Of a stretch of 23,968 nucleotides of DNA, positions 1-8,934 are shown in pieces. Each line of letters begins with the position of its first letter. Position 1 is the first letter of the stretch. The stretch covers positions 1-23,968 of the forward strand of contig JBFHRO010000022.1 of assembly GCA_041591635.1 (NCBI GenBank), given 5' to 3'. Origin of the DNA: JACKOD01 sp041591635 (GTDB lineage: Bacteria > Pseudomonadota > Gammaproteobacteria > Pseudomonadales > Oleiphilaceae). The notes under the pieces are model-generated. The model did no database searches. It was not told where the DNA came from and was given only the letters and a program-made list of their open reading frames with translations. A program made the translations under genes and the position numbers.

Positions 1-733
1 CATCCACTTCATTGAGGCAGTGGGCAATGGCGCGCGGAAACACGCTCGAACGAATCAGGAATTTCAGCACTTCCTGACGCGCAATCCGCACCTGCATCTC
101 GCGCCGGTACATCTGGTAACCCGTGAGGGATTTGAGCACGCTCATCCACTGCAGATTATCGTAGGTCGCCTTGGTGGTGGTGGCGTCGGGAATCAGGTTG
201 GCCGAGCGGGTATCAATAATGCGGCTGGTCATGTCGGCTCGTTCGAGATTGCGGCCGATTTTCAAAAAGGTGTAGCCCGCATCGTGATTCATGGTGCCTG
301 CCAGAATGCCGGTCAGCTTCTGCGCACTGGCAATGATTTCTTGCAAAAACGGGTAGCGTCCGCGCTTGGTCAGGGCTTGCGGGGCATTCTCCTTGGCATT
401 GAGGTAGGTGGTGTTGATGCACTCCCACACCTCACGGGGAATCACATCCCGAATCGTACGTGCATTTTCCCGGGCGTAACCCAGACACGCCACGATCGAC
501 ACCCAGTTCGAGGTATCGCTGATGAGAAACTTGAGCACCGAGCGCTCTTCATAGTCGCCCTTGTACATTTCTCCGGCGCCTGTGATGGCAACCAGCTGCC
601 CCCAGATGGGCGATAATCCCTTGGGTAAATCCAGCGTCAGATTGGCGTTGACATTGATCAGACGCGCCATGTCTTCCGCGCGCTCAAGATAGCGCGCCAT
701 CCAGTATATGTTGCCAGCTACTCTTGAAAGCAT
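1..733 (-). CDS. alpha-E domain protein (DUF403), 3' end cut by window edge
   Basis: The 244 visible codons begin MLSRVAGNIYWMARYLERAE, the hallmark start of the alpha-E (DUF403) family: an all-helical domain of unknown biochemical role, found almost only beside circularly permuted ATP-grasp and transglutaminase genes. Family members are usually about 310 residues, so roughly 70 C-terminal residues lie outside the window. No catalytic motif is visible. The start is well supported: an AGGAGG element sits 6 bases before the ATG, and the stop of the upstream ATP-grasp gene lies one base away (TGAGATG), so the two are translationally linked. A second copy of this domain is fused to the C-terminus of the 823-residue ATP-grasp protein at 3074-5545. 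Inferred role: partner or scaffold for the ATP-grasp ligase. Confidence 0.9.
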   Translation of the reverse strand, partial: MLSRVAGNIYWMARYLERAEDMARLINVNANLTLDLPKGLSPIWGQLVAITGAGEMYKGDYEERSVLKFLISDTSNWVSIVACLGYARENARTIRDVIPREVWECINTTYLNAKENAPQALTKRGRYPFLQEIIASAQKLTGILAGTMNHDAGYTFLKIGRNLERADMTSRIIDTRSANLIPDATTTKATYDNLQWMSVLKSLTGYQMYRREMQVRIARQEVLKFLIRSSVFPRAIAHCLNEVD

Positions 734-734
734 C

Positions 735-2186
735 TCAGGCCTCCTCGTCCACAATCCAGGTATCTTTACTGCCACCGCCCTGGGATGAATTCACCACCAG
801 CGAGCCCTTACGCAAGGCCACCCGGGTCAGCCCGCCCATGGTCACGTTGATCTGGTCACTCGATAAAATGAAGGGACGCATGTCAACATGCCGCGGCTCG
901 GCCTGGCCGTCAATCAAGGTTGGCACGGTACTGAGATTCAGGGTTGGCTGGGCAATGTAATTGCGCGGGTCATCTTTGATCAGCTCGGCAAACTTCTCCC
1001 GCTCTTTCTTGGTGGAAGCCGGCCCCACCAGCATCCCGTATCCGCCCGATTCATTGGCAGGCTTCACTACCAGTTCTTCAAGGTGTTCCAGCACGTACTT
1101 GCGGTCATCGTCTTTCATGCACAAATAGGTGGGAACATTGGGAATCAACGGCTCTTCCGCCAGATAGTACTTGATCATGGCGGGAACAAAGGCATACACC
1201 ACCTTGTCGTCGGCAACGCCGGCGCCCGGCGCATTGGCCAGTGCCACGTTACCCTTGAGCCAGGCGCGCATGAGTCCGCTGACGCCAAGTTTGGAATTGG
1301 GGTCGAAGGCTTCAGGGTCGAGAAAAAGGTCGTCAATGCGCCGGTAGATGACATCCACCCGCTCAAGCCCATCGATGGTTTTCATGTACACGCAATCGTC
1401 GGCCCCCACCAGCAAGTCACTGCCCTCGACCAGCTCACAGCCCATTTGCTGCGCCAGGTAGGAATGTTCGAAATACGCCGAGTTATAGATGCCGGGCGTG
1501 AGCACCACCACTTGCGGATACTCGGCCGGGCGCGGCGACAGGGACGCAAGCATGTCAAACAGCTGAGACGGGTAGTCATCCACCGGCATGATGCTGTAAT
1601 CACTGAAAAGATCCGCAAACACCCGCTTCATCACCTGGCGGTTTTCCAGCATGTAAGACACCCCGGAAGGGACCCGCAGATTGTCTTCCAGCACGTAGAT
1701 CTGGCCATCGGAGTGGCGCACCAGATCGGAGCCACAAATATGCGCCCACACGCCATGAGCCGGGCTCATCCCCACGCACTGGGGCCTGAAGTTTTTCGAC
1801 TTGGCGAGCAGTTCCTTGGGAAACACCTTTTCTTTGATGATCTTCTGGTCGTGATACAGATCGTCAATAAACATATTGAGGGCCCGTACCCGCTGCTTGA
1901 GCCCCGCCTCTACCACATCCCATTCTTTTTTACTGACAATGCGCGGCAAAATGTCGAAGGGCCACTGACGGTCAATGGACCCCCCTTCATCGGAATACAC
2001 CGTAAAAGTGATCCCCATTTCCTTGATCGCCAGTTCGGCCGTGGCCTTCAAATAAGCCAGCTCTTCGTTTTCCAGCGAAGCAAGATGCTGTGCGAGTTTC
2101 TGCGCCACGGCCTTGGGCGTTCCGTCACTGTTCACCATCTCGTCGAAGAGATGGGGATACTTGTATTTACTCCAGTCAATACCCAT
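735..2186 (-). CDS. Circularly permuted type 2 ATP-grasp protein (stand-alone copy)
   Basis: The 483-residue protein matches the circularly permuted ATP-grasp family (DUF404/DUF407). These are predicted ATP-dependent carboxylate-amine or carboxylate-thiol ligases; no substrate is assigned. Visible family signatures are YVLEDNLRVPSGVSYMLENR (about 164-183), a LTPGIYNSAYFEH segment (229-241), YRRIDDLFLDPE (281-292), VVKPANESGGYGM (373-385, probable nucleotide-binding lysine and glycine-rich loop), DMRPFI (435-440) and GGLTRVA (451-457). The ATG at 2186 has a GAGGA element about 8 bases upstream and overlaps the end of the preceding transglutaminase gene by 11 bases; the next gene starts one base after its stop. 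This copy keeps the Glu-Asp-Asn and Gly-Gly-Tyr-Gly signatures that the fused copy at 3074-5545 lacks, so it is the better candidate for an active ligase. No signal peptide; cytoplasmic. Confidence 0.92.
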   Translation of the reverse strand: MGIDWSKYKYPHLFDEMVNSDGTPKAVAQKLAQHLASLENEELAYLKATAELAIKEMGITFTVYSDEGGSIDRQWPFDILPRIVSKKEWDVVEAGLKQRVRALNMFIDDLYHDQKIIKEKVFPKELLAKSKNFRPQCVGMSPAHGVWAHICGSDLVRHSDGQIYVLEDNLRVPSGVSYMLENRQVMKRVFADLFSDYSIMPVDDYPSQLFDMLASLSPRPAEYPQVVVLTPGIYNSAYFEHSYLAQQMGCELVEGSDLLVGADDCVYMKTIDGLERVDVIYRRIDDLFLDPEAFDPNSKLGVSGLMRAWLKGNVALANAPGAGVADDKVVYAFVPAMIKYYLAEEPLIPNVPTYLCMKDDDRKYVLEHLEELVVKPANESGGYGMLVGPASTKKEREKFAELIKDDPRNYIAQPTLNLSTVPTLIDGQAEPRHVDMRPFILSSDQINVTMGGLTRVALRKGSLVVNSSQGGGSKDTWIVDEEA

Positions 2187-3144
2187 ACCCGAATTCCTCT
2201 TTGGATACTTTTTCCACAGTTACACTCACTTCCGGCGCACGGTGGCCGCCGCCATAACACAAGCCTTTCAAGGGTGGCACATCGGCATAGTCCCGCCCCA
2301 GCGCCAGCGTAATATGTTCGTTTTCAACCCAGATATTGTTGGTGGGGTCGGAGTGCAACCAGCCAAAGCCAGGCACATACACGGCGTACCAGGCATGAGA
2401 GGCATCGGCGCCCACCAGCTTTGGCTGCCCCGCAGGAGGTACGGTCAAGACATACCCGCTGACGTAAGCCGCCATCAAACCGACACTGCGCAGGGCCGTA
2501 ACTGCCACGTGGGCGAAGTCCTGACACACGCCGTGGCGGCTCTCCCATACCTCTTTCACGCTGGTATCTATCTGGGTAACGCCGCTGCGGTAGCTGAACC
2601 CCGCAAAAATCGCTGCCGTAAGCTCCTCAACCACCGCAAGTATGCTTTTACCCTCTCCCGCCAGTGTCTGCATAAATGCCGCTATATCTTCATGCACCGG
2701 GGTCATGGTGCCCGGGTAGGCAAACTGCACCAGTTGGGTTTTCTGGCGACTGTCGGTGAGCTGGGCATAGCGGCACAGCTCCCAGCCCACCGTCGCCAGC
2801 GCTTGACGCGCGCGGGGCAAACGTTCCACCGTTGCCTCACTCACCACCTTAAGCTGGTGATGCGGTTTGTGAACTTCGAAGTAGGTCGCTGTATTGCCGA
2901 AAAAGTCGATACGGGTGGTTTGATACTTGGGTTTTGGATCAATACGGATCTTGTGCTGCAGGCAGGTTTGCTGCCGGTCGGTCAGCGGTGTTTGCCACGC
3001 CAGCTCATAGGCCAATGAAGCCGTGCCCGGGTAGTCGTAGCGGGTTTCGTGGCGTACGCGCAAGAGTTGTCCGCTATCGGAAGTAGCGGGTCGCGGGCTG
3101 GGCGTGTTTGAAGTACTGATGCTCAATGTCCTGTCCAAACTCAT
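2176..3144 (-). CDS. Transglutaminase-like protein (bacterial transglutaminase N-terminal + core)
   Basis: The 322-residue protein has the bacterial transglutaminase N-terminal region (about 27-115) followed by the papain-like transglutaminase core. The catalytic triad is readable: Cys207 in SRHGVCQDFAH, His250 in DASHAWYAVYVPGFGW and Asp266 in HSDPTNN. Such proteins may act as cysteine peptidases or as amide-bond transferases; the direction here is unknown. There is no signal peptide, so it is probably cytoplasmic like its partners. The ATG at 3144 overlaps the upstream fusion gene by 71 bases, lacks a Shine-Dalgarno sequence and gives a Ser/Thr/Pro-rich leader of about 27 residues. A TTG at 3063, after GCGGA and just past the upstream stop, would start the protein at LRVRHETRYDY, where many relatives begin. 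The true start is therefore uncertain; the rest is clear. Confidence 0.88.
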   Translation of the reverse strand: MSLDRTLSISTSNTPSPRPATSDSGQLLRVRHETRYDYPGTASLAYELAWQTPLTDRQQTCLQHKIRIDPKPKYQTTRIDFFGNTATYFEVHKPHHQLKVVSEATVERLPRARQALATVGWELCRYAQLTDSRQKTQLVQFAYPGTMTPVHEDIAAFMQTLAGEGKSILAVVEELTAAIFAGFSYRSGVTQIDTSVKEVWESRHGVCQDFAHVAVTALRSVGLMAAYVSGYVLTVPPAGQPKLVGADASHAWYAVYVPGFGWLHSDPTNNIWVENEHITLALGRDYADVPPLKGLCYGGGHRAPEVSVTVEKVSKEEFGYGY

Positions 3145-5545
3145 GCAGAGATTGCTTTAATTGTAGTAGAAAGGGCACCAGACGCGTGTGCGATAACTCG
3201 GCGCTGTGCCAGTCAGAGGCGTTCGCCAGTCGCAAGGGCGTGATCACCGCCAGAATCCGTTTTTCCAACCCCATCAACTCCTGATGGGGATTGGGATTAA
3301 GCCTTTGCAATAAAGGTTCCAGTTTACGCAGCGAATACAGCAAGGAGCGTGGATTCGTCGGCTCCAGCAGCAAGTGTTGCCACACGGTGTAATAACTCAG
3401 CTCAGTGCCATAGCGGCGCCGATGACTGTTGAGGCAGTCATGGGCATCGAGCACCACTTCGCGCAGGCCGTCTTCGCACAGCTCGGTGCACTCCTGACAC
3501 AGGTTGTAAATGCTGCTGAGCGTATTCTGGGCCCGCTCCAACCGCCGGCCAATTTCCAGCCACATGCCGCCATGGTCAATGGCCAGGCTTTCCTGGCTGG
3601 CACCCCAAAATGCCAGCAGCGCCGTCAAAAAGGGCTGGATGAACTGATCCAGTGCCAGTGCACTCCAGTTGCGCTCGCTGTATTCCAGCAACTCTTCCAG
3701 TTCCTCGACCGCACGCCAGCTGTCACCCGACCAAAGATCACGCGCCGTGTAGGCGCTTTGCACCGCCGCATGGAGGTTATAAGACATTCCGCCCACTTTT
3801 TGGGCATTAAGCAAAAATGCCTGCACCTCTTCGATCCTGACCAGGCTCTTTTTGCTCAGCGCACAGTAGACATCAAACTGGGGCCGCAAGGCGGTAAGCA
3901 CATCCAGATCCGATTCGAAGCCATAATCCTGATAACTCTCCAGGCGCATGACATAGGCCCGAATGAGACGCAACAGGGATTCGGTGCGTTCGAGATAACG
4001 CGCCATCCAGAACAAATGCTCAGCAGCACGGCTGGTAATGACGGCCGAGGAAATGCGCCGCTGCTTGGGCAGCTTCACGCTCAGGGTATCGCGATTGGTC
4101 GATTTGCCCAACACCCAGACATCCTTGCTTTTTCCCCCTACCTGGCCGGAAACCACGAAGTTATTGACATCGGGACTCACCCGCGCAAGTCCTCCCGGCA
4201 TCACATCGTAGTGCTCGCCATCGCCCACGGCGAAGGTGCGCAACACCATATGGCGCGGCTCGATATTGGACGAGGTCAGTGTCGGCACCGTCGAAAAACT
4301 GATCATTTGCTGCCCTACATACAGCCAGGGCTGGGCTTTGATCTGGGCCTTGAGGTCGGCCTTTTGTTCCTGGGTCAGCTTGCCGCCAAAGATGACCTGG
4401 GCGGTGCGATCCACCTTTTTGATGACCATATCGTCGAAGTGATTCAGCACATGGCTGCACTCCGACGGCTGGCCACACCACCAGGTCGCGACATTGGGCA
4501 ACAACAGCTCTTCATCAAGATAGAACTTCGCCAGTTTAGGCAAAAACGGCAAAATGCCGGGTGATTCGAGCACGCCTGATCCCAGCGGGTTGGCCATTCC
4601 GACCCGTCCAGACAACTGCGCCTGCGCCAGTCCCGGCACGCCCAGGTACGAATCGGGCGCAAAATGCAGGGGATCGCAGTAAAGGTCATCTACGCGACGG
4701 ATAATCACATCGACCTGCTGCAGATCATCAATGGTTTTCAGGTAGACCTTGCCCTGGCGCACCGTCAAGTCATCGCCCTGCACCAGGGTGATCCCCAACT
4801 GGGCAACCAGATAGGCGTGTTCGAAATAGACTTCGTTACCTATGCCCGGTGAGAGCAGCACTATGGTTGGCTCACGCTGTTTGTCGGGTGCCCGGGCCGC
4901 CATGTGGCGCTTGAATTGCTGAAAAAAGGCATGCAGGGGGGCGATGTGCATTTCGCCGGGTTCCGCACCCAGCACCCGCTTGCCCACCATGCGTGCCTCC
5001 AGCACGTAGCCGGCACCGGAAGGCCCCTGGGTGCGATCTGCCAATACCCACCAGTTACCGTCAGGACCGCGGGTAAAATCGGTGGCGAACAGGCTCATGG
5101 GTTGAGCCACACCCGACATCATGGAATTGAGAAATCCCGGATGCATCAGAATCAGTTCGGGCGGCAGAATCCCCTGCTTGATGGCCCGCTGCACCGAATA
5201 GATATCATTGAGCAGCGCCGAAAACAGCCGCGCACGCTGGGCAATGCCCCGTTCCAGCTGCCGCCAGTCTGGCTCATCGAGCATGACCGGCAAGGGGTCG
5301 AGCTGCCAGGTACGACGCATTCCCTTGGGGTCGTGGTACACGTGGTAATTGACCCCTTGCTCCTTGAGGCGACGCTCGGTTTCTTTGGTCAGACGGGTAA
5401 TCTCGTCCGGCGTCATGCGCGAGAAATAATTGGCGAACTTCGCCCAATGGGGCCGCACCCCCGCGGTGCTATCGATCATTTCATCGAAGGTGCCGGGGAC
5501 TGTCAGATAAGGCGATTCGATCAAATCCAGCGAGGCCTGTTTCAC
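3074..5545 (-). CDS. Circularly permuted ATP-grasp / alpha-E fusion protein
   Basis: This 823-residue protein fuses a circularly permuted ATP-grasp domain (about 15-490) to an alpha-E domain (about 500-end, beginning near AEHLFWMARYLERTES). It combines in one chain what the two last genes of the cluster encode separately. The ATP-grasp half aligns with the stand-alone copy across IIRRVDDLYCDP, STVPTL and the GGLARVS region. It differs at two presumed nucleotide-site signatures: ADRTQGPSGAGYVLEAR replaces EDNLRVPSGVSYMLENR, and IKKVDRTAQVIFGGK replaces VKPANESGGYGM. Similar differences are, as I recall, usual for this fusion subfamily, so it may be a distinct subfunction rather than decay. Start: a GGGGAG element touches an ATG at 5551 (spacing zero) but lies 6 bases before a GTG at 5545, which I prefer. 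The 3' end overlaps the possible ATG of the next gene. Confidence 0.9.
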   Translation of the reverse strand: MKQASLDLIESPYLTVPGTFDEMIDSTAGVRPHWAKFANYFSRMTPDEITRLTKETERRLKEQGVNYHVYHDPKGMRRTWQLDPLPVMLDEPDWRQLERGIAQRARLFSALLNDIYSVQRAIKQGILPPELILMHPGFLNSMMSGVAQPMSLFATDFTRGPDGNWWVLADRTQGPSGAGYVLEARMVGKRVLGAEPGEMHIAPLHAFFQQFKRHMAARAPDKQREPTIVLLSPGIGNEVYFEHAYLVAQLGITLVQGDDLTVRQGKVYLKTIDDLQQVDVIIRRVDDLYCDPLHFAPDSYLGVPGLAQAQLSGRVGMANPLGSGVLESPGILPFLPKLAKFYLDEELLLPNVATWWCGQPSECSHVLNHFDDMVIKKVDRTAQVIFGGKLTQEQKADLKAQIKAQPWLYVGQQMISFSTVPTLTSSNIEPRHMVLRTFAVGDGEHYDVMPGGLARVSPDVNNFVVSGQVGGKSKDVWVLGKSTNRDTLSVKLPKQRRISSAVITSRAAEHLFWMARYLERTESLLRLIRAYVMRLESYQDYGFESDLDVLTALRPQFDVYCALSKKSLVRIEEVQAFLLNAQKVGGMSYNLHAAVQSAYTARDLWSGDSWRAVEELEELLEYSERNWSALALDQFIQPFLTALLAFWGASQESLAIDHGGMWLEIGRRLERAQNTLSSIYNLCQECTELCEDGLREVVLDAHDCLNSHRRRYGTELSYYTVWQHLLLEPTNPRSLLYSLRKLEPLLQRLNPNPHQELMGLEKRILAVITPLRLANASDWHSAELSHTRLVPFLLQLKQSLHEFGQDIEHQYFKHAQPATRYFR

Positions 5546-5622
5546 TGGCATCTCCCCAAACAAGCAGTTGACACGCGCCCTGGCAGCCCGTCACAGGGTG
5601 CCGGTGCGCGCAGGATACCCGA

Positions 5623-8600
5623 TCAATCGTAACGCAAATCGAGCGTAAAGGGATACTTGGGATTGGGTTTAGGGGGAGGCGGATTACTGCCCTTGGCGGG
5701 TTTGCCATGACGATAGAATCGCCCGCCCCCTTCGACAATCGGCGGCGCAATTCGCTGCCCCGGGGTGTGGCCGCTATCTTCAAACCGGTTGACACGCCGA
5801 GCCTCTGCCTCCAGCGCATTGACCGGAAAATGCTCGTAGTTGCGCCCCCCCGGATGCACCACATGGTACGACCCGCCACCCAGTGAGCGGCCACTCCAGG
5901 TGTCAAACAGATCAAACACCAGCGGCGAATGTACACCAATGGTGGGATGCAGCGCCGAATGGGGCTGCCAGGCGCGGTAACGCACACCGGCGACAAAGGT
6001 GCCCTCTTCCTCGGTGGGCACCAAAGGCACGGATTTGCCATTGCAGGTAAGAATGTAGCGATTGGCAACGGCAAAGCGGATTTTCACCTGTAACCGCTCC
6101 ATGCTCGAATCCACGTAGCGTGCGGTTCCGCCCTGCGTGGCCTCCTCGCCCAGCACATGCCAGGGCTCAAGGGCATGGCGCAATTCCACCTGAGTGCCCT
6201 CAAGCTCAAAACAACCAATACGCGGGCAGCGAAATTCGAGAAAGGCGTCAAACCAGTGATCCTGCAGCGGATAGCCTTCGGTGCGCATAAAGCTCAGCAC
6301 CTCACGAAAGTCGTGCCAGAGGAAATGGGGCAACATGTAGCGATCGTGCAGCGTATGCCCCCAGTCGACCAGCTTGCGCTCGTAGGGCTTGTTCCAGAAC
6401 AGGGCCACCAGTGTGCGCAGCAGCAGCATCTGCACCAGGCTCATGCGTGCGTGTGGCGGCATTTCGAAGGCGCGGAATTCGAGAATCCCCAAACGCCCGG
6501 TGGGCGAGTCGGGCGAATAGAGTTTGTCGATACAGAACTCGCTGCGATGCGTGTTGCCGGTAAGGTCGGTCAGCAGGTGACGCAACAACCGGTCCACCAG
6601 CCAGGGCTGTGAGACATCACCCTTGGGCATCTGGGAAAAGGCAATTTCCAGCTCGTACAGCCGCTCAACCCGTGCCTCATCCACCCGGGGTGCCTGACTG
6701 GTGGGACCAATGAACACGCCACTGAAAAGATACGACAGACTGGGATGATGCTGCCAAAAGGTCAGCAGACTGCGCAACAGGTCGGGGCGACGCAACAAAG
6801 GGCTGTCAGCCGGGGTTGCCCCGCCCAGCGTCACGTGATTGCCCCCGCCCGTTCCGGTATGCCGGCCATCGAGCATGAATTTTTCCGTCGCCAGGCGACT
6901 CAGGCGCGCTTCGTGATACAGGGTTTGCGTAATCTGCTTGAGCTCATCCCAGCTGGCCGCCGGCTGAATGTTTACCTCAATGACCCCGGGATCGGGGGCC
7001 ACGACCAGCTTCTGGACGCGTACGTCATGAGGCGGTGCGTAGCCTTCAATTCTTACCGGACAACCAATGGCCCGCGAAGCCGCCGCCAGCGCGTCGAGAA
7101 GGGTCACGTACTCCTCCAGTGTCGACACCGGCGGCAAAAAAGCGTACAGGTAACCTTCCCGGACTTCGGCACACAAGGCGGTATGAATGGCCATGGTGGC
7201 CAGCGGCTTGCGGGCTACTTTTTTAAGTGGCGTTATTTCTTGCGGCACCGGCGCAAACGGGTCGGCCGGGTGCACTTCGAAGGCATCGTTAAGTTCATGG
7301 CGTGAAAGACTCGCCAGGGGCAGGCGATACCCCATGGCGGAATTCCCCGGCAGCAGATACAGGGCATGCTGCCGAAACCGCCACAAGCAGCTCTGCCACT
7401 GCTGGGTCACGACATTAAAGGCCAGGGGAAGACAATAACCGCTGACCTGTGCCAGACCGCGTTCGAGCACTTGTGCCAGGGTACGTTTGGCGAGCGCTTC
7501 GTGGTCAACATCAAGGGATTCATCCACCGGCAGCTGACCATCCAGCCAAAGGCTGTGAAAGGGGTCTTCGTAGGCCGGATGAATGGCGCTGTCCGCGATC
7601 CCCAGCGTCTTGCAAAACGCGCGCATCAAGGCCCGCGCGTCGTCCGCACGGGCGCTGCCGGCAGCGGCGGGCCCGGCCTGGGGCAAGTCTTGTGGCCACA
7701 GCGGTGTGCCGTCCTTGCGCCAGTAGAGGGTGTAGTTCCAGCGCGGCAAAGGCTCACCGGGATACCACTTGCCCTGCCCGTAATGAAAAAGCCCCCCCTG
7801 GGCGTATACCTTGGCCAGCCGCTGCACCAGATCATAGGCCAGCTTGCGCTTTTCTGACCCATCGGCGGCGGTATTCCACTGTGCCGACTGCATGTCATCA
7901 ATCGACACAAAGGTGGGCTCCCCCCCCATGGTCAGGCGCACGTCATTGGCTTGCAGCTGTTCGTCAACGTACTGACCCAGCGCGTCTATGTCATCCCAGT
8001 CCTGATCGGAAAACGGCTTGGTTACCCTGGGATCCTCGTGTAAACGGGTCACTTCATTAGAAAAGAAAAACTCAACTTCACAGGGATCCACCGCGCCATT
8101 GATGGGCGCAGCATCAGCCGGCTGCGGCGTGCAACTCAGCGGAATATGGCCTTCCGCGGCGAACAGCCCGGAGGTCGGATCGAGCCCGACCCAGCCGGCT
8201 CCGGGAATATAAACCTCGGCCCAGGCGTGCAGGTCGGTAAAATCGGCCGCCGGGCCGCTCGGGCCATCCAGCGATTTCTGATCTGCCGTCAACTGCACCA
8301 GATAGCCCGACACAAATCGGGCCGCCAGCCCCAGGTGGCGACACAACTGCACCATCAGCCAGGCAGTGTCGCGGCACGATCCCCAGCCGATCTGCAGGGT
8401 TTCCTCCGGCGTCTGCACGCCCGGTTCCAGTCGTACCGTGTACTTAATATCGCCCCACAAGCGCTGATTGATGCTGACGAGATAATCCACTATCGGTGTT
8501 TTTTTGCGCGGCAAAAGCTTCAGATAGGCATTGAACTGTTTGCCCCAGGCACCTGCATCCAGAAAGGGTGCCAACTGCTTTTTCATACTGTCGGGGTAGG

Positions 8601-8913
8601 CGAAGGGATAATGCTCCGCATAGTCTTCAACAAAAAAATCAAAGGCATTATAGGGCGTAAGATCGGCCACCAGATCGACATCGACGGTAAGTTCTGCCGT
8701 TTTCTCGGGAAACACCAGACGCCCGACATAGTTTGAAAACGGATCCTGTAGCCAGTTGAGAAAATGCGGTTTGGGGGAAACTTTCAAACTGTAACTGACA
8801 ATAGGGGTGCGGGCATGGGGTGCCGGACGCAACCGGACCGTGTGTGGTGAAAGACTGACCAGCCGGTCGTACTTGTATGTCGTCGTGTGGCGCAGTCCGA
8901 CCAGAATACTCAT
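5623..8913 (-). CDS. Transglutaminase + DUF2126 putative amidoligase, large bifunctional protein
   Basis: The 1096-residue protein has an N-terminal bacterial transglutaminase module (about 3-290). Its triad is Cys180 (GWGSCRDTAW), His229 (TDLHAWAEVYIPGAGW) and Asp245 (GLDPTSG). A DUF2126 region (about 320-1096), classed as a putative amidoligase of the glutamine-synthetase-like COOH-NH2 ligase group, follows. DUF2126 marks include VRLTMGGEPTFVS (about 325-337), DPGVIEVNIQPA (about 641-652) and DGRHTGTGGGNHVTLGG (about 682-698), the likely metal/nucleotide site. The fusion pairs a possible amide-bond-breaking or transferring domain with an amide-bond-forming one. The ATG at 8913 has GAGAGG 7 bases upstream; the gene starts 21 bases after anbu and ends 77 bases before the ATP-grasp/alpha-E start. 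No signal peptide or membrane segment is seen. Substrate unknown. Confidence 0.92.
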   Translation of the reverse strand: MSILVGLRHTTTYKYDRLVSLSPHTVRLRPAPHARTPIVSYSLKVSPKPHFLNWLQDPFSNYVGRLVFPEKTAELTVDVDLVADLTPYNAFDFFVEDYAEHYPFAYPDSMKKQLAPFLDAGAWGKQFNAYLKLLPRKKTPIVDYLVSINQRLWGDIKYTVRLEPGVQTPEETLQIGWGSCRDTAWLMVQLCRHLGLAARFVSGYLVQLTADQKSLDGPSGPAADFTDLHAWAEVYIPGAGWVGLDPTSGLFAAEGHIPLSCTPQPADAAPINGAVDPCEVEFFFSNEVTRLHEDPRVTKPFSDQDWDDIDALGQYVDEQLQANDVRLTMGGEPTFVSIDDMQSAQWNTAADGSEKRKLAYDLVQRLAKVYAQGGLFHYGQGKWYPGEPLPRWNYTLYWRKDGTPLWPQDLPQAGPAAAGSARADDARALMRAFCKTLGIADSAIHPAYEDPFHSLWLDGQLPVDESLDVDHEALAKRTLAQVLERGLAQVSGYCLPLAFNVVTQQWQSCLWRFRQHALYLLPGNSAMGYRLPLASLSRHELNDAFEVHPADPFAPVPQEITPLKKVARKPLATMAIHTALCAEVREGYLYAFLPPVSTLEEYVTLLDALAAASRAIGCPVRIEGYAPPHDVRVQKLVVAPDPGVIEVNIQPAASWDELKQITQTLYHEARLSRLATEKFMLDGRHTGTGGGNHVTLGGATPADSPLLRRPDLLRSLLTFWQHHPSLSYLFSGVFIGPTSQAPRVDEARVERLYELEIAFSQMPKGDVSQPWLVDRLLRHLLTDLTGNTHRSEFCIDKLYSPDSPTGRLGILEFRAFEMPPHARMSLVQMLLLRTLVALFWNKPYERKLVDWGHTLHDRYMLPHFLWHDFREVLSFMRTEGYPLQDHWFDAFLEFRCPRIGCFELEGTQVELRHALEPWHVLGEEATQGGTARYVDSSMERLQVKIRFAVANRYILTCNGKSVPLVPTEEEGTFVAGVRYRAWQPHSALHPTIGVHSPLVFDLFDTWSGRSLGGGSYHVVHPGGRNYEHFPVNALEAEARRVNRFEDSGHTPGQRIAPPIVEGGGRFYRHGKPAKGSNPPPPKPNPKYPFTLDLRYD

Positions 8914-8934
8914 TAGCAAGCCTCTCTATTAATG

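Noticed and set aside
888..2312. Long plus-strand frame of 474 codons
   Set aside because: It lies opposite the ATP-grasp gene and its product is rich in His, Arg and Gly without a family motif, the typical antisense shadow of a GC-rich gene.
3374..4564. Plus-strand frame of 396 codons
   Set aside because: Antisense to the ATP-grasp/alpha-E fusion, with no motif and poor ribosome binding site.
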